The translations under genes were made by a program, and so were the position numbers. The notes under the pieces are model-generated. The model was not told where the DNA came from. It searched no databases and was given only the letters and a program-made list of their open reading frames with translations. DNA of 64,000 bases from NCBI RefSeq assembly GCF_030506325.1, contig NZ_CP120683.1:4973001-5037000 (forward strand), given 5' to 3'. Positions 52,171-61,256 of this stretch are shown here, one piece after another; the stretch's first letter is position 1; each line of letters opens with the position of its first letter. Source of the stretch: Tunicatimonas pelagia. GTDB lineage: Bacteria > Bacteroidota > Bacteroidia > Cytophagales > Cyclobacteriaceae.

Positions 52171-54057
52171 ATGTCTGATGTAATTCAGCTGCTGCCAGAT
52201 GCTATTGCCAACCAAATTGCGGCAGGAGAAGTTGTGCAACGGCCCGCGTCGGTGGTAAAAGAGCTAATAGAAAATGCTATTGATGCTGGAGGTACTCTCA
52301 TTAGTCTGGTGGTAAGAGACGCAGGTAAAGGACTCATTCAGGTGGTTGATAACGGACGGGGCATGAGCTCAACCGATGCGCGAATGTGTTTTGAGCGGCA
52401 TGCCACCTCTAAAATCCGCCAGACCGAAGATATTTACAATATTCATACCCTTGGTTTTCGGGGCGAAGCGTTGGCTTCTATTGCCGCGGTAGCCCAGGTA
52501 GAACTAACTACCCGTCGGGCGGAAGATGAACTGGCTACCCGAGTGGTGGTAGAAGGTTCGGCATTCAAACAGACGGAGCCAACTACCGGATCAGTAGGCA
52601 CTAATATCTGTGTAAAGAATCTGTTTTATAACATTCCGGCCCGCCGTAGCTTCCTGAAATCTAATTCGGTAGAGGTGCGGCACATCATGGACGAGTTTTA
52701 TCGGGTGGTGCTGGCTCGGCCCGATTTGGGGTTCCGCTTTTTTCAAAGTGATAAGCCAGTCTACGATTTACCCGCGGGCTCACTAACTACCCGCATTAGT
52801 GACTTGTTTACGAATGCATACGCTACTGAACTACTTGCCTGCGATGAAGAAACCGATCATGTGCGGGTAACGGGACTGGTGGGCAAGCCGGAGTTTCATA
52901 AGCGCACCCGGGGCGAGCAGTTTTTCTTTGTGAATCAGCGGTACATCAAAAGCAACTACCTGCACCATGCCGTAATGAGTGCCTACGAAGCCATGCTGCC
53001 CGAAGGAAGCTTTCCGTTTTACACATTGTTTCTAGAGATTGATCCACAGCATATTGACGTGAATGTTCATCCTACTAAAACGGAAATCAAGTTTTCGGAT
53101 GAACGCACTATTTACGCCATTGTTCGGGCTGCTGTGAAGCGTTCATTAGGTACGAATTTGGTTACACCGGTTTTTGATGAGGAAAACCACTTTGCTATAT
53201 TTCCTACTGTTGAACCTCCCCAACCGGAAAAAGCAACAACTACCACCATTCCTTCCCGGCTCAATCAGAAAGAGTACCAATCGCTTTCCGGGGTAGAAAT
53301 TACTAAGCGAGCCAATCTGGAACATTGGGAATCACTCTATCAATCTGGTAATGAAAAATCTCATTTTGATTTTCCCGAAGGCTCTGCCGAAGAAAATGGG
53401 GAGATGGCTCCGCCGGTTACTTTGCAAAGTGCTGTGAATCGTACCTCAGATCGGGGTGAGATGTTTCTGGAGTCGGAGCAGAAAGCGGCCAGTGACCCTC
53501 CGTTTCAGGTTCATCATACTTACGTGGCGGTTCATGTGAAGTCGGGACTCATGCTAATTGACCAGCAGGCCGCCCACGAACGTATCTTATTTGAGCAGTA
53601 TTCGTTGGCGTTAGAAAAAAAATCCGCTGTTTCTCAGCAATCGCTGTTTCCCCAGACCATTCAGATTTCACCTGCCGATCTAGCTTTGTTGCAGGAATTG
53701 GATGAGGAAATTCGGGCAATGGGCTTTGTGTTTACCGTTGCTGGTAACGGAACGTTAGTTGTACAAGGAGTACCTCCCGATGTGAAAACCGGAACTGAAC
53801 AAGAAGTACTGGAAGGAATTATTGAACAATATAAGAGCAACCAAGAACGACTTACTTTAAGTAAGCGGGACAATATGGCGCGCTCTATTGCCCGGCGCAT
53901 GGCTATGAAGGCGGGGCAGCGGCTCAACGAAGCAGAGATGCGCGCGCTAATTGACCGATTATTTGGTTGTATTCAGCCTGATTATGCACCCGATGGTCGC
54001 AAAACCACGTATGTACTGGAATTAGAGAAAATCGCTACGTTTTTTACCAACACCTGA
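52171..54057 (+). CDS. mutL: DNA mismatch repair protein MutL
   Basis: MutL couples MutS mismatch recognition to strand incision. The 628 residues show the GHKL ATPase domain with ELIENAIDAGG, VDNGRGM, RHATSKI and GFRGEALASIAAVA. The transducer domain includes NVHPTKTEIKF, and a C-terminal dimerisation domain follows about 445-625. The endonuclease motif DQHA(X)2E(X)4E reads DQQAAHERILFE (464-475), with Gln in place of His, and the late CPHGRP motif reads APDGRK (606-611). Nuclease activity is therefore uncertain. A strong Shine-Dalgarno precedes the start, and the TGA stop is one base before the start of the first rhomboid gene. Confidence 0.96.
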   Translation: MSDVIQLLPDAIANQIAAGEVVQRPASVVKELIENAIDAGGTLISLVVRDAGKGLIQVVDNGRGMSSTDARMCFERHATSKIRQTEDIYNIHTLGFRGEALASIAAVAQVELTTRRAEDELATRVVVEGSAFKQTEPTTGSVGTNICVKNLFYNIPARRSFLKSNSVEVRHIMDEFYRVVLARPDLGFRFFQSDKPVYDLPAGSLTTRISDLFTNAYATELLACDEETDHVRVTGLVGKPEFHKRTRGEQFFFVNQRYIKSNYLHHAVMSAYEAMLPEGSFPFYTLFLEIDPQHIDVNVHPTKTEIKFSDERTIYAIVRAAVKRSLGTNLVTPVFDEENHFAIFPTVEPPQPEKATTTTIPSRLNQKEYQSLSGVEITKRANLEHWESLYQSGNEKSHFDFPEGSAEENGEMAPPVTLQSAVNRTSDRGEMFLESEQKAASDPPFQVHHTYVAVHVKSGLMLIDQQAAHERILFEQYSLALEKKSAVSQQSLFPQTIQISPADLALLQELDEEIRAMGFVFTVAGNGTLVVQGVPPDVKTGTEQEVLEGIIEQYKSNQERLTLSKRDNMARSIARRMAMKAGQRLNEAEMRALIDRLFGCIQPDYAPDGRKTTYVLELEKIATFFTNT

Positions 54058-54058
54058 T

Positions 54059-54865
54059 ATGTTTGGCAGTCTAACCCCTACGGTTAAAAATTTACTCATT
54101 ATCAATATCGCAATCTTTGCGTTGCAGTCGCTGATATTTTCTACCGATATGTTCGTCAATTTATTTGGCTTACGCTACATCAATGCCGAAACATTTCGCC
54201 CGTATCAGTTCATTACGCACTTATTTATTCACGGTGGCTTATTTCATCTTTTCGGTAATATGTTTGCCCTCTTTATTTTTGGGCCGCTGTTGGAGCGGGT
54301 GTGGGGCAACCAACGGTTCTTAGTATTTTACCTGATAACTGGGTTGGGAGCAAGCTTGCTATATTCGGGTATTAATTATTACGAAATACATCAGATTGAG
54401 CAGGCCGCTGACCGGGTACTCGAAGAAACTACTCCTGAGCGATTGTCTACTTTTATGTTAGAAGAAGCTGGATTTGCCTACCGAGGTAGTCCTCAGATTA
54501 AGGAGTTAATTGACGGGTTTTATGATAACCCTAACAGTAGTTCTTACATAAGTCAAGGGCGGCAGTTGGTGCAGCAAGTTGTTCAGAGCAAAGCGAATAT
54601 TCCAATGGTAGGAGCTTCGGGGGCGGTGTTTGGAATTTTGATGGCCTTTGGACTGTTGTTTCCGAATACCGAATTATTTTTACTATTTTTCCCTTTTCCA
54701 ATTAAGGCGAAGTACTTTGTTCTTTTCTACGGAGCTTACGAACTTTGGGCTGGGTTTTCGCGTCAACCCGGCGATAATGTGGCTCACTTCGCTCACTTAG
54801 GCGGTATGTTATTTGCTTTTATCTTACTGAAGGTGTGGAAAGATAAGCGTGACGCATTTTATTAG
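54059..54865 (+). CDS. Rhomboid-family intramembrane serine protease, first copy
   Basis: A 268-residue integral membrane protease with six helices. The conserved HxxxN motif is in LIHGGLFHLFGNMFAL, the catalytic serine in VGASGAVFGIL (about residue 188) and the catalytic histidine in VAHFAHLGGMLFAF (about residue 246). Between helices 2 and 4 lies an insert of about 70 polar residues (EIHQIEQAADRVLEETT to YISQGRQLVQQ) that many rhomboids lack, perhaps facing the periplasm. It starts one base after the mutL stop and is followed after 12 bases by a second rhomboid gene. Confidence 0.93.
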   Translation: MFGSLTPTVKNLLIINIAIFALQSLIFSTDMFVNLFGLRYINAETFRPYQFITHLFIHGGLFHLFGNMFALFIFGPLLERVWGNQRFLVFYLITGLGASLLYSGINYYEIHQIEQAADRVLEETTPERLSTFMLEEAGFAYRGSPQIKELIDGFYDNPNSSSYISQGRQLVQQVVQSKANIPMVGASGAVFGILMAFGLLFPNTELFLLFFPFPIKAKYFVLFYGAYELWAGFSRQPGDNVAHFAHLGGMLFAFILLKVWKDKRDAFY

Positions 54866-54877
54866 CAGCAGTAGTCC

Positions 54878-55789
54878 ATGAACAGTATACTAGACGAGTT
54901 AAAATACGCATTTCAACGCCCCAATAATGGGCTGATGCAGATTATTGTAATCAATCTGATTATTTTTCTTGCCCTGCTTCTCATTTGGGTTCCGCTCACA
55001 ATTTCTAACGAGAGCAATATTTATTCGCTAATTGTAGACCAATTTACCCTACCAGCTTCGTTGGGCAAACTGATTTATCAACCTTGGACGTTGGTTACCT
55101 ACTTTTTTACGCACGAGCGGTTTTTTCATATTTTGTTCAACCTGTTGTTTCTGTACTGGTTCGGTAAGATTATTCAGGAATTTTTGGGCGACGAAAAGGT
55201 AGTGAACCTGTATATTTTGGGGGGCTTAGTAGGCGGGGTTTTCTATATTCTGATCTACAACCTGATTCCGTACTTCCAAAACCAGATTAGCGGTTCAGAA
55301 ATGCTGGGTGCTTCGGCCGGGGTATACGCGGTGGTAGTTGGGGCGGCTACGTTTATGCCCAATTACTCCATTCCCCTTATTTTGTTGGGGCCGGTTCGCA
55401 TTAAATACATTGCCCTGTTTTTTGTGATTATGTCGTACGTGGGTACTGCCGGAAGCAATGCGGGAGGAAACTTGGCTCATCTGGCCGGAGCCGGACTAGG
55501 GTTTCTGTTTATAAAACAGCTCCAGCGAGGTAACGATTTGGGTCGCCCGGTTACGCAATTCCTCGTCTTTATGAAGAGTTTCTTTGTGCGCCAGCCCAAA
55601 GTAAAAGTATCATACCGACGATCAAAATCTAGCAACGGCCACAGTGCTACCAGTAAAAAAGCCAAAGCTACTTACGAAACTAAGCAGGAAGAAATTGATG
55701 CTATTCTCGATAAAATATCTGCCAATGGCTACGATAGCCTCACCCGCGAAGAAAAGAAAAAGCTCTTCGATGCCAGTAAAAGCGAATGA
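54878..55789 (+). CDS. Rhomboid-family intramembrane serine protease, second copy
   Basis: A 303-residue paralogue of the preceding gene. Helix 2 has the HxxFN arrangement (RFFHILFNLLFLYWFG), the catalytic serine is in LGASAGVYAVV, and the histidine in NLAHLAGAGLGF. After the membrane core (to about residue 212) comes a basic, lysine-rich tail of about 90 residues ending in EEIDAILDKISANGYDSLTREEKKKLFDASK, a short conserved cap also found on other Bacteroidota rhomboids. It shares an operon with mutL. The stop codon lies in the left arm of a perfect 20-bp inverted repeat. Confidence 0.93.
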   Translation: MNSILDELKYAFQRPNNGLMQIIVINLIIFLALLLIWVPLTISNESNIYSLIVDQFTLPASLGKLIYQPWTLVTYFFTHERFFHILFNLLFLYWFGKIIQEFLGDEKVVNLYILGGLVGGVFYILIYNLIPYFQNQISGSEMLGASAGVYAVVVGAATFMPNYSIPLILLGPVRIKYIALFFVIMSYVGTAGSNAGGNLAHLAGAGLGFLFIKQLQRGNDLGRPVTQFLVFMKSFFVRQPKVKVSYRRSKSSNGHSATSKKAKATYETKQEEIDAILDKISANGYDSLTREEKKKLFDASKSE

Positions 55790-55839
55790 ATAATGACTGA
55801 TGATGAATGAATTAATTAGTCATCAGTCATTATTCATTC
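55784..55839. repeat. Perfect 20-bp inverted repeat at a convergent gene junction
   Basis: Arms at 55784-55803 and 55820-55839 are exact reverse complements, separated by 16 bases. The stop codons of the second rhomboid gene (55787-55789) and of the convergent YjbQ gene (55838-55840) fall in or at the edge of the arms. It would form a long hairpin in RNA from either strand and may serve as a bidirectional terminator, although there is no T run. Confidence 0.85.
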
Positions 55840-56260
55840 AATTTCCCCAAGCAGTGAGTACTAAGCGGCGAGAACCGCCTCGGTTGCGATGTTCGCAGAG
55901 GTAAACTCCTTGCCAAGTTCCTAGGTTGAGCCGCCCATCGGTAATCGGAATAGTAACGCTGCTACCCATCATAGAAGCTTTAATATGCGCGGGCATATCG
56001 TCCGAACCTTCCAGCGTGTGTTTGTAGTAAGGCGCATTTTCCGGAACCATCTGATTAATGTGCTGCTCAAAATCAGCCCGAACGGTAGGATCAGCGTTTT
56101 CGTTAATGGTCAGGCTAGCCGAGGTATGCTGAATAAATATCTGGAGCATTCCCACCTGGATGCGCCGTATGTCGGCAAATTCTCGTTCAATAAGCGAGGT
56201 AATAAGGTGAAAGCCCCGAGGGTAGGCGGGCAAGCGAATTTCCTGTTGATATACATGCAT
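55838..56260 (-). CDS. yjbQ: YjbQ/UPF0047-family protein
   Basis: A 140-residue cytoplasmic protein of the secondary thiamine-phosphate synthase family. Seen are LITSLIEREFADI, IFIQHTSASLTINENADPTVRADFE, and the metal-site-like SSVTIPITDGRLNLGTWQGVYLCEHR. The histidines in QHTSAS and YKHTLEGSDDMPAH are the conserved positions. In Escherichia coli overproduction of YjbQ can replace ThiE, but the natural role is unclear. It is convergent with the rhomboid operon. Confidence 0.92.
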   Translation of the reverse strand: MHVYQQEIRLPAYPRGFHLITSLIEREFADIRRIQVGMLQIFIQHTSASLTINENADPTVRADFEQHINQMVPENAPYYKHTLEGSDDMPAHIKASMMGSSVTIPITDGRLNLGTWQGVYLCEHRNRGGSRRLVLTAWGN

Positions 56261-56369
56261 AGGTTAAATTGTTCGATCGCGGATTGGTTTGTTAGTCCAC
56301 AGTCCACCGACGATAGTCCATAGTTAATGCTGGTTGCTGATTGCCAAGTTATCATTCATTGCTCATGGT

Positions 56370-57776
56370 TTAAGGTATTTGATATTCGTAGGCACCCAAA
56401 TCAGGCTGGTCATCACGCCTAGCTCCCTTCAGGTCAGTTAAGATAGAAGTTGGTATTCCCTGATTAATAGCCGGAGATAAGGTGTCAAGCTGATAATGAG
56501 CGATAACAGGGTCAGCGAACAGCGGGTTTTCGTTAAAAATATTACCGGCTAGCGTAGCATCAGCGTATTTCAGTAAGTTGGCATTTAGCGAAATAATACT
56601 GTTTTCGGATACTATATTACGAATTAGCTCATCGTCTAAAATACCCCAGAGAATACTGTTGGTCAGCTCAGCGTAAAAGGGTTGATTAGAAACTTGAAGA
56701 TCATCCAGTTGCTCCGGCAGAAGTTCGGAGAAAGCTAATCCGTACCATTCATCTTCTCTTGCAAAGCGAATCCCACTATTATCCAGGGTGCAGTGGCGGT
56801 AACGATAGTAGCCGTTTCCAACATTATAAGCTAACCCAAGAACACAGCGATTTATTTGGGTATTATAGACATCTACATCCGAACCGATGGCGAGTAATCC
56901 GTAGCCCGCCATATTTTCTATAATTACATTCGCCAGTATCAAATCCGGGATAGTATCCGCATCGGGAGTGTTGATAACAACACCGTTAATTGCGCTGCGG
57001 ACGTAAGTATGCCTTAAAACATTATTGCGGCTGGTGGTTGTAAAAGTTATGCCATCCCATTGGCCGAAAGCATTCCCAAAATTACCATCGGTGCGAACGT
57101 TGCGAAATATCACCGGAGCCGTAACTGTGCCTTCGGTCTTGAGAGTGCCTTGGACTAAGGCAAAGGCTCCATTATCAAAGAAAAACCGGGCACCGGAGTC
57201 AACCTTTACCGTAACATCCGGTTCAATCCAGAGCGAGTCCTGGATAACAAACGGGCGATCACCGCGCAGTGTAGTATCTTGCGAGATAATCCAACCTTGG
57301 TGAAAGTGGGCATCCTGTCCCCAGGCAATCAGTTTCACGTCTTGTTGGTTGCCATTCACTCGAAAAACTAACGAGTCTTTTTCTAAAAACGGAAGGTTTT
57401 CATCCTGTGGATCAATAAATACTTCTACCAGTAGCAATAAGCTATCACCTCCTAGCAGGCGAATATTCTCAAATTGCTGGCCGGGGTTTCCGTTTAAAGT
57501 AACGGTGTAGGGCGATGCATTGCCCCGCCCCGTAGCTACGGAAGCGATAGTTACCGCATTTCGATTAGAATTGTATACGGTTAGTAGTTGAGATGTGCTA
57601 CCCCGCGTGGTAAATAGGGTATCAAACTGCACGGTATCTCGGTCAAATTGAAGCTGTACGGCCTCTTCGGTGAATATCTCTTCTTCGGGTGTACAAGCAG
57701 AAAACCACAACAGGCAACTAACTACTCCTCCGAGTAGTATCTTCTTACCTGTACCTTCCAACTTCCCACCCCGCAT
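56370..57776 (-). CDS. Beta-helix lipoprotein with choice-of-anchor Q-type ending
   Basis: A 468-residue predicted lipoprotein from ATG 57776, four bases after the prfA stop; an upstream in-frame ATG at 57833 is inside prfA. The lipobox is WFSAC (Cys28). Residues 30-160 form a beta-sandwich (QFDTLFTTRGSTSQLLTVYN). Residues 170-420 carry right-handed beta-helix rungs (DVTVKVDSGARFFFDNGAFALVQG, GVVINTPDAD, NVIIENMAGYGLL, NRCVLGLAYN). The end SPAINQGIPTS...DQPDLGAYEYQ is the choice-of-anchor Q motif. Such surface proteins bind or process polysaccharide in some cases; the function here is unknown. Confidence 0.82.
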   Translation of the reverse strand: MRGGKLEGTGKKILLGGVVSCLLWFSACTPEEEIFTEEAVQLQFDRDTVQFDTLFTTRGSTSQLLTVYNSNRNAVTIASVATGRGNASPYTVTLNGNPGQQFENIRLLGGDSLLLLVEVFIDPQDENLPFLEKDSLVFRVNGNQQDVKLIAWGQDAHFHQGWIISQDTTLRGDRPFVIQDSLWIEPDVTVKVDSGARFFFDNGAFALVQGTLKTEGTVTAPVIFRNVRTDGNFGNAFGQWDGITFTTTSRNNVLRHTYVRSAINGVVINTPDADTIPDLILANVIIENMAGYGLLAIGSDVDVYNTQINRCVLGLAYNVGNGYYRYRHCTLDNSGIRFAREDEWYGLAFSELLPEQLDDLQVSNQPFYAELTNSILWGILDDELIRNIVSENSIISLNANLLKYADATLAGNIFNENPLFADPVIAHYQLDTLSPAINQGIPTSILTDLKGARRDDQPDLGAYEYQIP

Positions 57777-57780
57777 AGTG

Positions 57781-58845
57781 CTATCCTTCCTGTAATTTTT
57801 CAGCATTCTCAGCAATACGAAGTTGCTCCACAAAATCGCCTAGTTGGCCATCCATTACGGTAGGTAAATTATATACGGTGTAGTTAATCCGATGGTCGGT
57901 CACCCGGCTTTGCGGATAATTATACGTTCGAATTTTATCCGAGCGGTCGCCACTCTTTACCATGGATCGGCGCTGATCGCTGATCTCGGCGTTTTGCTTG
58001 GCTAGTTCTTTTTCGTAAATCCGGGAGCGTAATACTGTTAGAGCTTTATCAAAATTCGCGTGCTGCGAACGGCCATCCTGGCATTCAACCACTATGCCAG
58101 TGGGAATATGAGTGAGCCGAACCGCCGACTCCGTTTTGTTAATGTGCTGTCCGCCCGCTCCAGAGGCCCGGAACGTATCTTTTCGCACATCGCCCATGTT
58201 TACTTCTACATCTACTTCTTCGGCTTCGGGCAGCACCGCTACGGTTGCCGCCGAGGTATGTACCCTCCCCTGCGATTCGGTAGCAGGCACGCGCTGTACC
58301 CGATGGACACCTGATTCAAACTTCAACTTAGCGTATACATCTTCGCCAGTTACTGAAGTGATAATTTCCTTGTATCCGCCTACGGTACCATCGGTAAGGC
58401 TAATCACTGAGAAATTCCAGCCTAGATTTTCGGCGAACAGGCTGTACATTCGGAATAGATCGCCCGCAAAAATAGCGGCTTCGTCACCTCCGGTTCCGGC
58501 TCTAATTTCCAGAATTACATTTTTACTATCGTTAGGATCTTTGGGAATCAGCATGTACTTCAATTCTTCTTCTAATGTTACTTGCTGGGGCTCCATATCG
58601 TCTAACTCAGCCTTGGCCAACTCCCGAAATTCATCATCCTTCTCCGTTTCTAGCACGTCTTTGGCACTTCTAATATTATCGAGCACCTGCCGATATTCTT
58701 CGTATTTCTTTACAATCTTCTCTAACTCACCGTATTCTTTGGTTAATTTGGTGTAGTTTTTCATGTCAGCCATCGCGTCGGGCTGTATCATGAGTTGCCC
58801 TACTTCCTCAAATCGGTCTTTTATTGCTTCTAGTTTATCAATCAC
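57781..58845 (-). CDS. prfA: Peptide chain release factor 1
   Basis: RF1 ends translation at UAA and UAG. The 354 residues have the catalytic GGQ in FRASGAGGQHINKTES, the stop-codon-reading PAT tripeptide in RVPATESQGRVHTSA, and the family C-terminus with RSRIYEKE. The start is GTG at 58845 (MIDKLEAIKDRFEE), which fits the family start; no ATG is better placed. It is followed after four bases by a lipoprotein gene, with no functional link expected. Confidence 0.97.
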   Translation of the reverse strand: MIDKLEAIKDRFEEVGQLMIQPDAMADMKNYTKLTKEYGELEKIVKKYEEYRQVLDNIRSAKDVLETEKDDEFRELAKAELDDMEPQQVTLEEELKYMLIPKDPNDSKNVILEIRAGTGGDEAAIFAGDLFRMYSLFAENLGWNFSVISLTDGTVGGYKEIITSVTGEDVYAKLKFESGVHRVQRVPATESQGRVHTSAATVAVLPEAEEVDVEVNMGDVRKDTFRASGAGGQHINKTESAVRLTHIPTGIVVECQDGRSQHANFDKALTVLRSRIYEKELAKQNAEISDQRRSMVKSGDRSDKIRTYNYPQSRVTDHRINYTVYNLPTVMDGQLGDFVEQLRIAENAEKLQEG

Positions 58846-59229
58846 GGCACGAAAATTAAAAGTTACAAACTACCAAAAGAGCTTAATCGTAGTCTACTTA
58901 ATCAGAGTAACGATTAGCTGGCTCACTTGGTGCGTTAAAAAGGAGGCCTTGGTTTTACCAATTGGTGAAAACACAGCAAAGCTACATTTTTTCCAACACT
59001 ATTGATGATCTACACCGATAAACTCTTTGTCTAATCTATCTGCCATATCAGTTTTTGCGACACATACGCATCGGATATTACCTTGTAATCAAACCAGTCA
59101 GTTTGTGTTTTTTTATCTTGCAAATCATACCATTATTGCAAAGTATCGTTCGCTAGGGGGTAAATCTACCATGCACCCCACCACGCGTTTACATACACCC
59201 TGAACACTAATTGGCGGAGAAAACAAGCT
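58846..59229. other. Intergenic region between divergent prfA and the HAMP sensor gene
   Basis: No gene is supported in these 384 bases. A near-perfect palindrome centred on ACCAATTGGT (58957-58966, with matching GTTTT/AAAAC flanks and one extra base) could be an operator. Two TTGCAA hexamers lie at 59118-59123 and 59136-59141, 100 bp ahead of the sensor start. Both need experimental support. Confidence 0.35.
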
Positions 59230-61188
59230 ATGAAAAAAGTACGATTTTCAATTGGCGGAAAGATATTAGGAGGGTTCCTGACCCTCATTGTCCTATTTAC
59301 TGCAAATGCTGTCATTAGTATCATAACGCTAAACTCCGGTATAGAATTAACGGAAAAAACTACCGAGGTTACTGACCCTTCGGCCGATGCTATCGTCAAC
59401 CTTATGACGATGGTCAATGAATCAGAAAAGCTGATTACCAGTTGGGTGTACTTACAAAATAATGAAGATAACAAGCAGGCACTAAAAGACTTGCATGCCG
59501 ACTATCCTCAAATGAAGGAAGTGATAACGCAACTGAGCAATGCCTGGGAAGATAGCAGTCAAATACTGCAAATTGATACGGTTCTCATTCAATTTGAGTC
59601 GCTTATCGATAGCGAAAAAGAAATTATGGCCAGTTTGGTTTCTTTTGAGGATTACGAAGATCCGATGGCTAAATTGTTAGCGGAAAATATGATTGAGGAC
59701 GATATAATTCCGCATACCAAAGAGATTCGTAGACAGCTAGACGAAATTAGTGATATTAAGGAGCAAGAAGCTGCCCAAGCCCAGATTGAAAATATTACTT
59801 CTTATTTACAATTGCGGAGAATTATCATCGTGCTGGGTGCAATAACCATTGCTATAGGGTTGATAGGAGCCTTTGTGATAAGCCGTAAAATTACCGGTCC
59901 GATTGGCTACTTGAAGAAGGTGATACTAGAACTAGGGAAAGGACGATTGCCCGAAGAGAACACTCAGGAGTCTCATAAGTTTAGTAGCGATGAAGTAGGT
60001 CAGATGGCCGATGCTGTAGATGGTTTGGTAAAAGGGCTAAAAGATACATCGGCGTTTGCCGAGAGCATTGGTAAGGGAGACTATAATGCTGAGTTCTCTC
60101 CTTTGAGCGATGAAGATATTTTAGGTAACTCGCTCATCAATATGCGGGATAATCTTCATAAAGTAGCTAAAGAAGATCAGGTACGCAATTGGGCTACCGA
60201 AGGTACAGCTCAATTTGGTGAACTGCTTCGTCAGAATAATGACGACATGCAGAAACTCACCCAAACAATCTTATCCAATCTAATTTCTTATCTACACGCC
60301 AACCAGGGCGGGTTGTACCTCATTCAGGCTAAAGATACGAGCGAACCGTTTATGACCTTGGAAGCCTGTTATGCTTGGGATCGGGAAAAATATTTAGACC
60401 AAAAAATTTACAAAGGAGAAGGGCTGGCCGGACAATCGTGGCAGGAGAAAGATACCATTTACCTGACTGACGTGCCAGATGACTACGTGCTGATTGCGTC
60501 AGGCTTAGGTGAGGCCAACCCTACCAGTATCTTGATTGTACCTTTAATGGTGAATGAAGAAGTGTACGGGGTAATTGAGTTGGCTTCATTTGAAGAGTTT
60601 AAACCTTACGAAATAGAGTTTTTACGAAAGATTGCCGAAAGCATTGCCTCTACTATATCTACTGTAAAAGTAAACGCTCGTACTCAACAACTATTGGCCG
60701 AATCGCAGCAAATGACCGAGCAAATGCAAGCCCAAGAGGAGGAAATGCGACAGAACATGGAAGAACTACAGGCCACGCAAGAAGAGGTAGATCGTAAGAC
60801 GGGTGAAATGAAAAGTAGGCTTGATGCTATTGACGAGAGCGGTATTGCTTTCATCGAGTTTAATACCGAAGGTATCATCGTTACTGCCAATCAATCATTT
60901 TTATCTTTAATGGGGTACCAACTAGAAGAAATACAGGGACGGCATCATCGTATTTTTGTAGATCCAAATTACGCCCAATCGGCGGAGTATAAAGAGTTTT
61001 GGGAGAAGTTGCGAGGGGGACAAGAGCAATCCGGGGAACATAAGCGTATCACTAAAAGCGGTGCTGAGGTGTACATTCGAGGGTACTATCTCAGTGTTAA
61101 AGATAAAAACGACAATACTACCAAGGTGATAAAGTATGCACTGGATGTTACTGAGCTTAAGCAGAAAAGTATGGCAGTTGAGGCTTAA
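59230..61188 (+). CDS. HAMP-GAF-PAS membrane sensor without output domain
   Basis: A 652-residue receptor. Membrane helices lie at about residues 10-33 and 196-217, bracketing a 160-residue four-helix-bundle-like periplasmic region. A HAMP domain follows (about 215-270), then a GAF domain (about 335-482, GQSWQEKDTIYLTDVPDDY, LIVPLMVNEEVYGVIELAS), a glutamine/glutamate coiled coil (about 485-535, QMTEQMQAQEEEMRQNMEEL) and a PAS domain (about 538-645, EGIIVTANQSFLSLMGYQ, ending KYALDVTELKQKS). There is no histidine kinase, cyclase or methyl-accepting domain. The signal must pass to another protein. No kinase lies beside it. Confidence 0.85.
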   Translation: MKKVRFSIGGKILGGFLTLIVLFTANAVISIITLNSGIELTEKTTEVTDPSADAIVNLMTMVNESEKLITSWVYLQNNEDNKQALKDLHADYPQMKEVITQLSNAWEDSSQILQIDTVLIQFESLIDSEKEIMASLVSFEDYEDPMAKLLAENMIEDDIIPHTKEIRRQLDEISDIKEQEAAQAQIENITSYLQLRRIIIVLGAITIAIGLIGAFVISRKITGPIGYLKKVILELGKGRLPEENTQESHKFSSDEVGQMADAVDGLVKGLKDTSAFAESIGKGDYNAEFSPLSDEDILGNSLINMRDNLHKVAKEDQVRNWATEGTAQFGELLRQNNDDMQKLTQTILSNLISYLHANQGGLYLIQAKDTSEPFMTLEACYAWDREKYLDQKIYKGEGLAGQSWQEKDTIYLTDVPDDYVLIASGLGEANPTSILIVPLMVNEEVYGVIELASFEEFKPYEIEFLRKIAESIASTISTVKVNARTQQLLAESQQMTEQMQAQEEEMRQNMEELQATQEEVDRKTGEMKSRLDAIDESGIAFIEFNTEGIIVTANQSFLSLMGYQLEEIQGRHHRIFVDPNYAQSAEYKEFWEKLRGGQEQSGEHKRITKSGAEVYIRGYYLSVKDKNDNTTKVIKYALDVTELKQKSMAVEA

Positions 61189-61256
61189 CCACGGCAAACT
61201 GTGATTAGAATAGCTAACTTTCTCTCCATTAGAACGGCTGCGAATCGCGTAGCGGG

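Noticed and set aside
57777-57833. Longer start for the beta-helix lipoprotein
   Set aside because: It would overlap prfA and place 19 residues ahead of a complete lipoprotein signal peptide.
58763-59005. 80-codon plus-strand frame upstream of the sensor gene
   Set aside because: It overlaps the start of prfA on the other strand, has no ribosome-binding site and shows no protein-like pattern.
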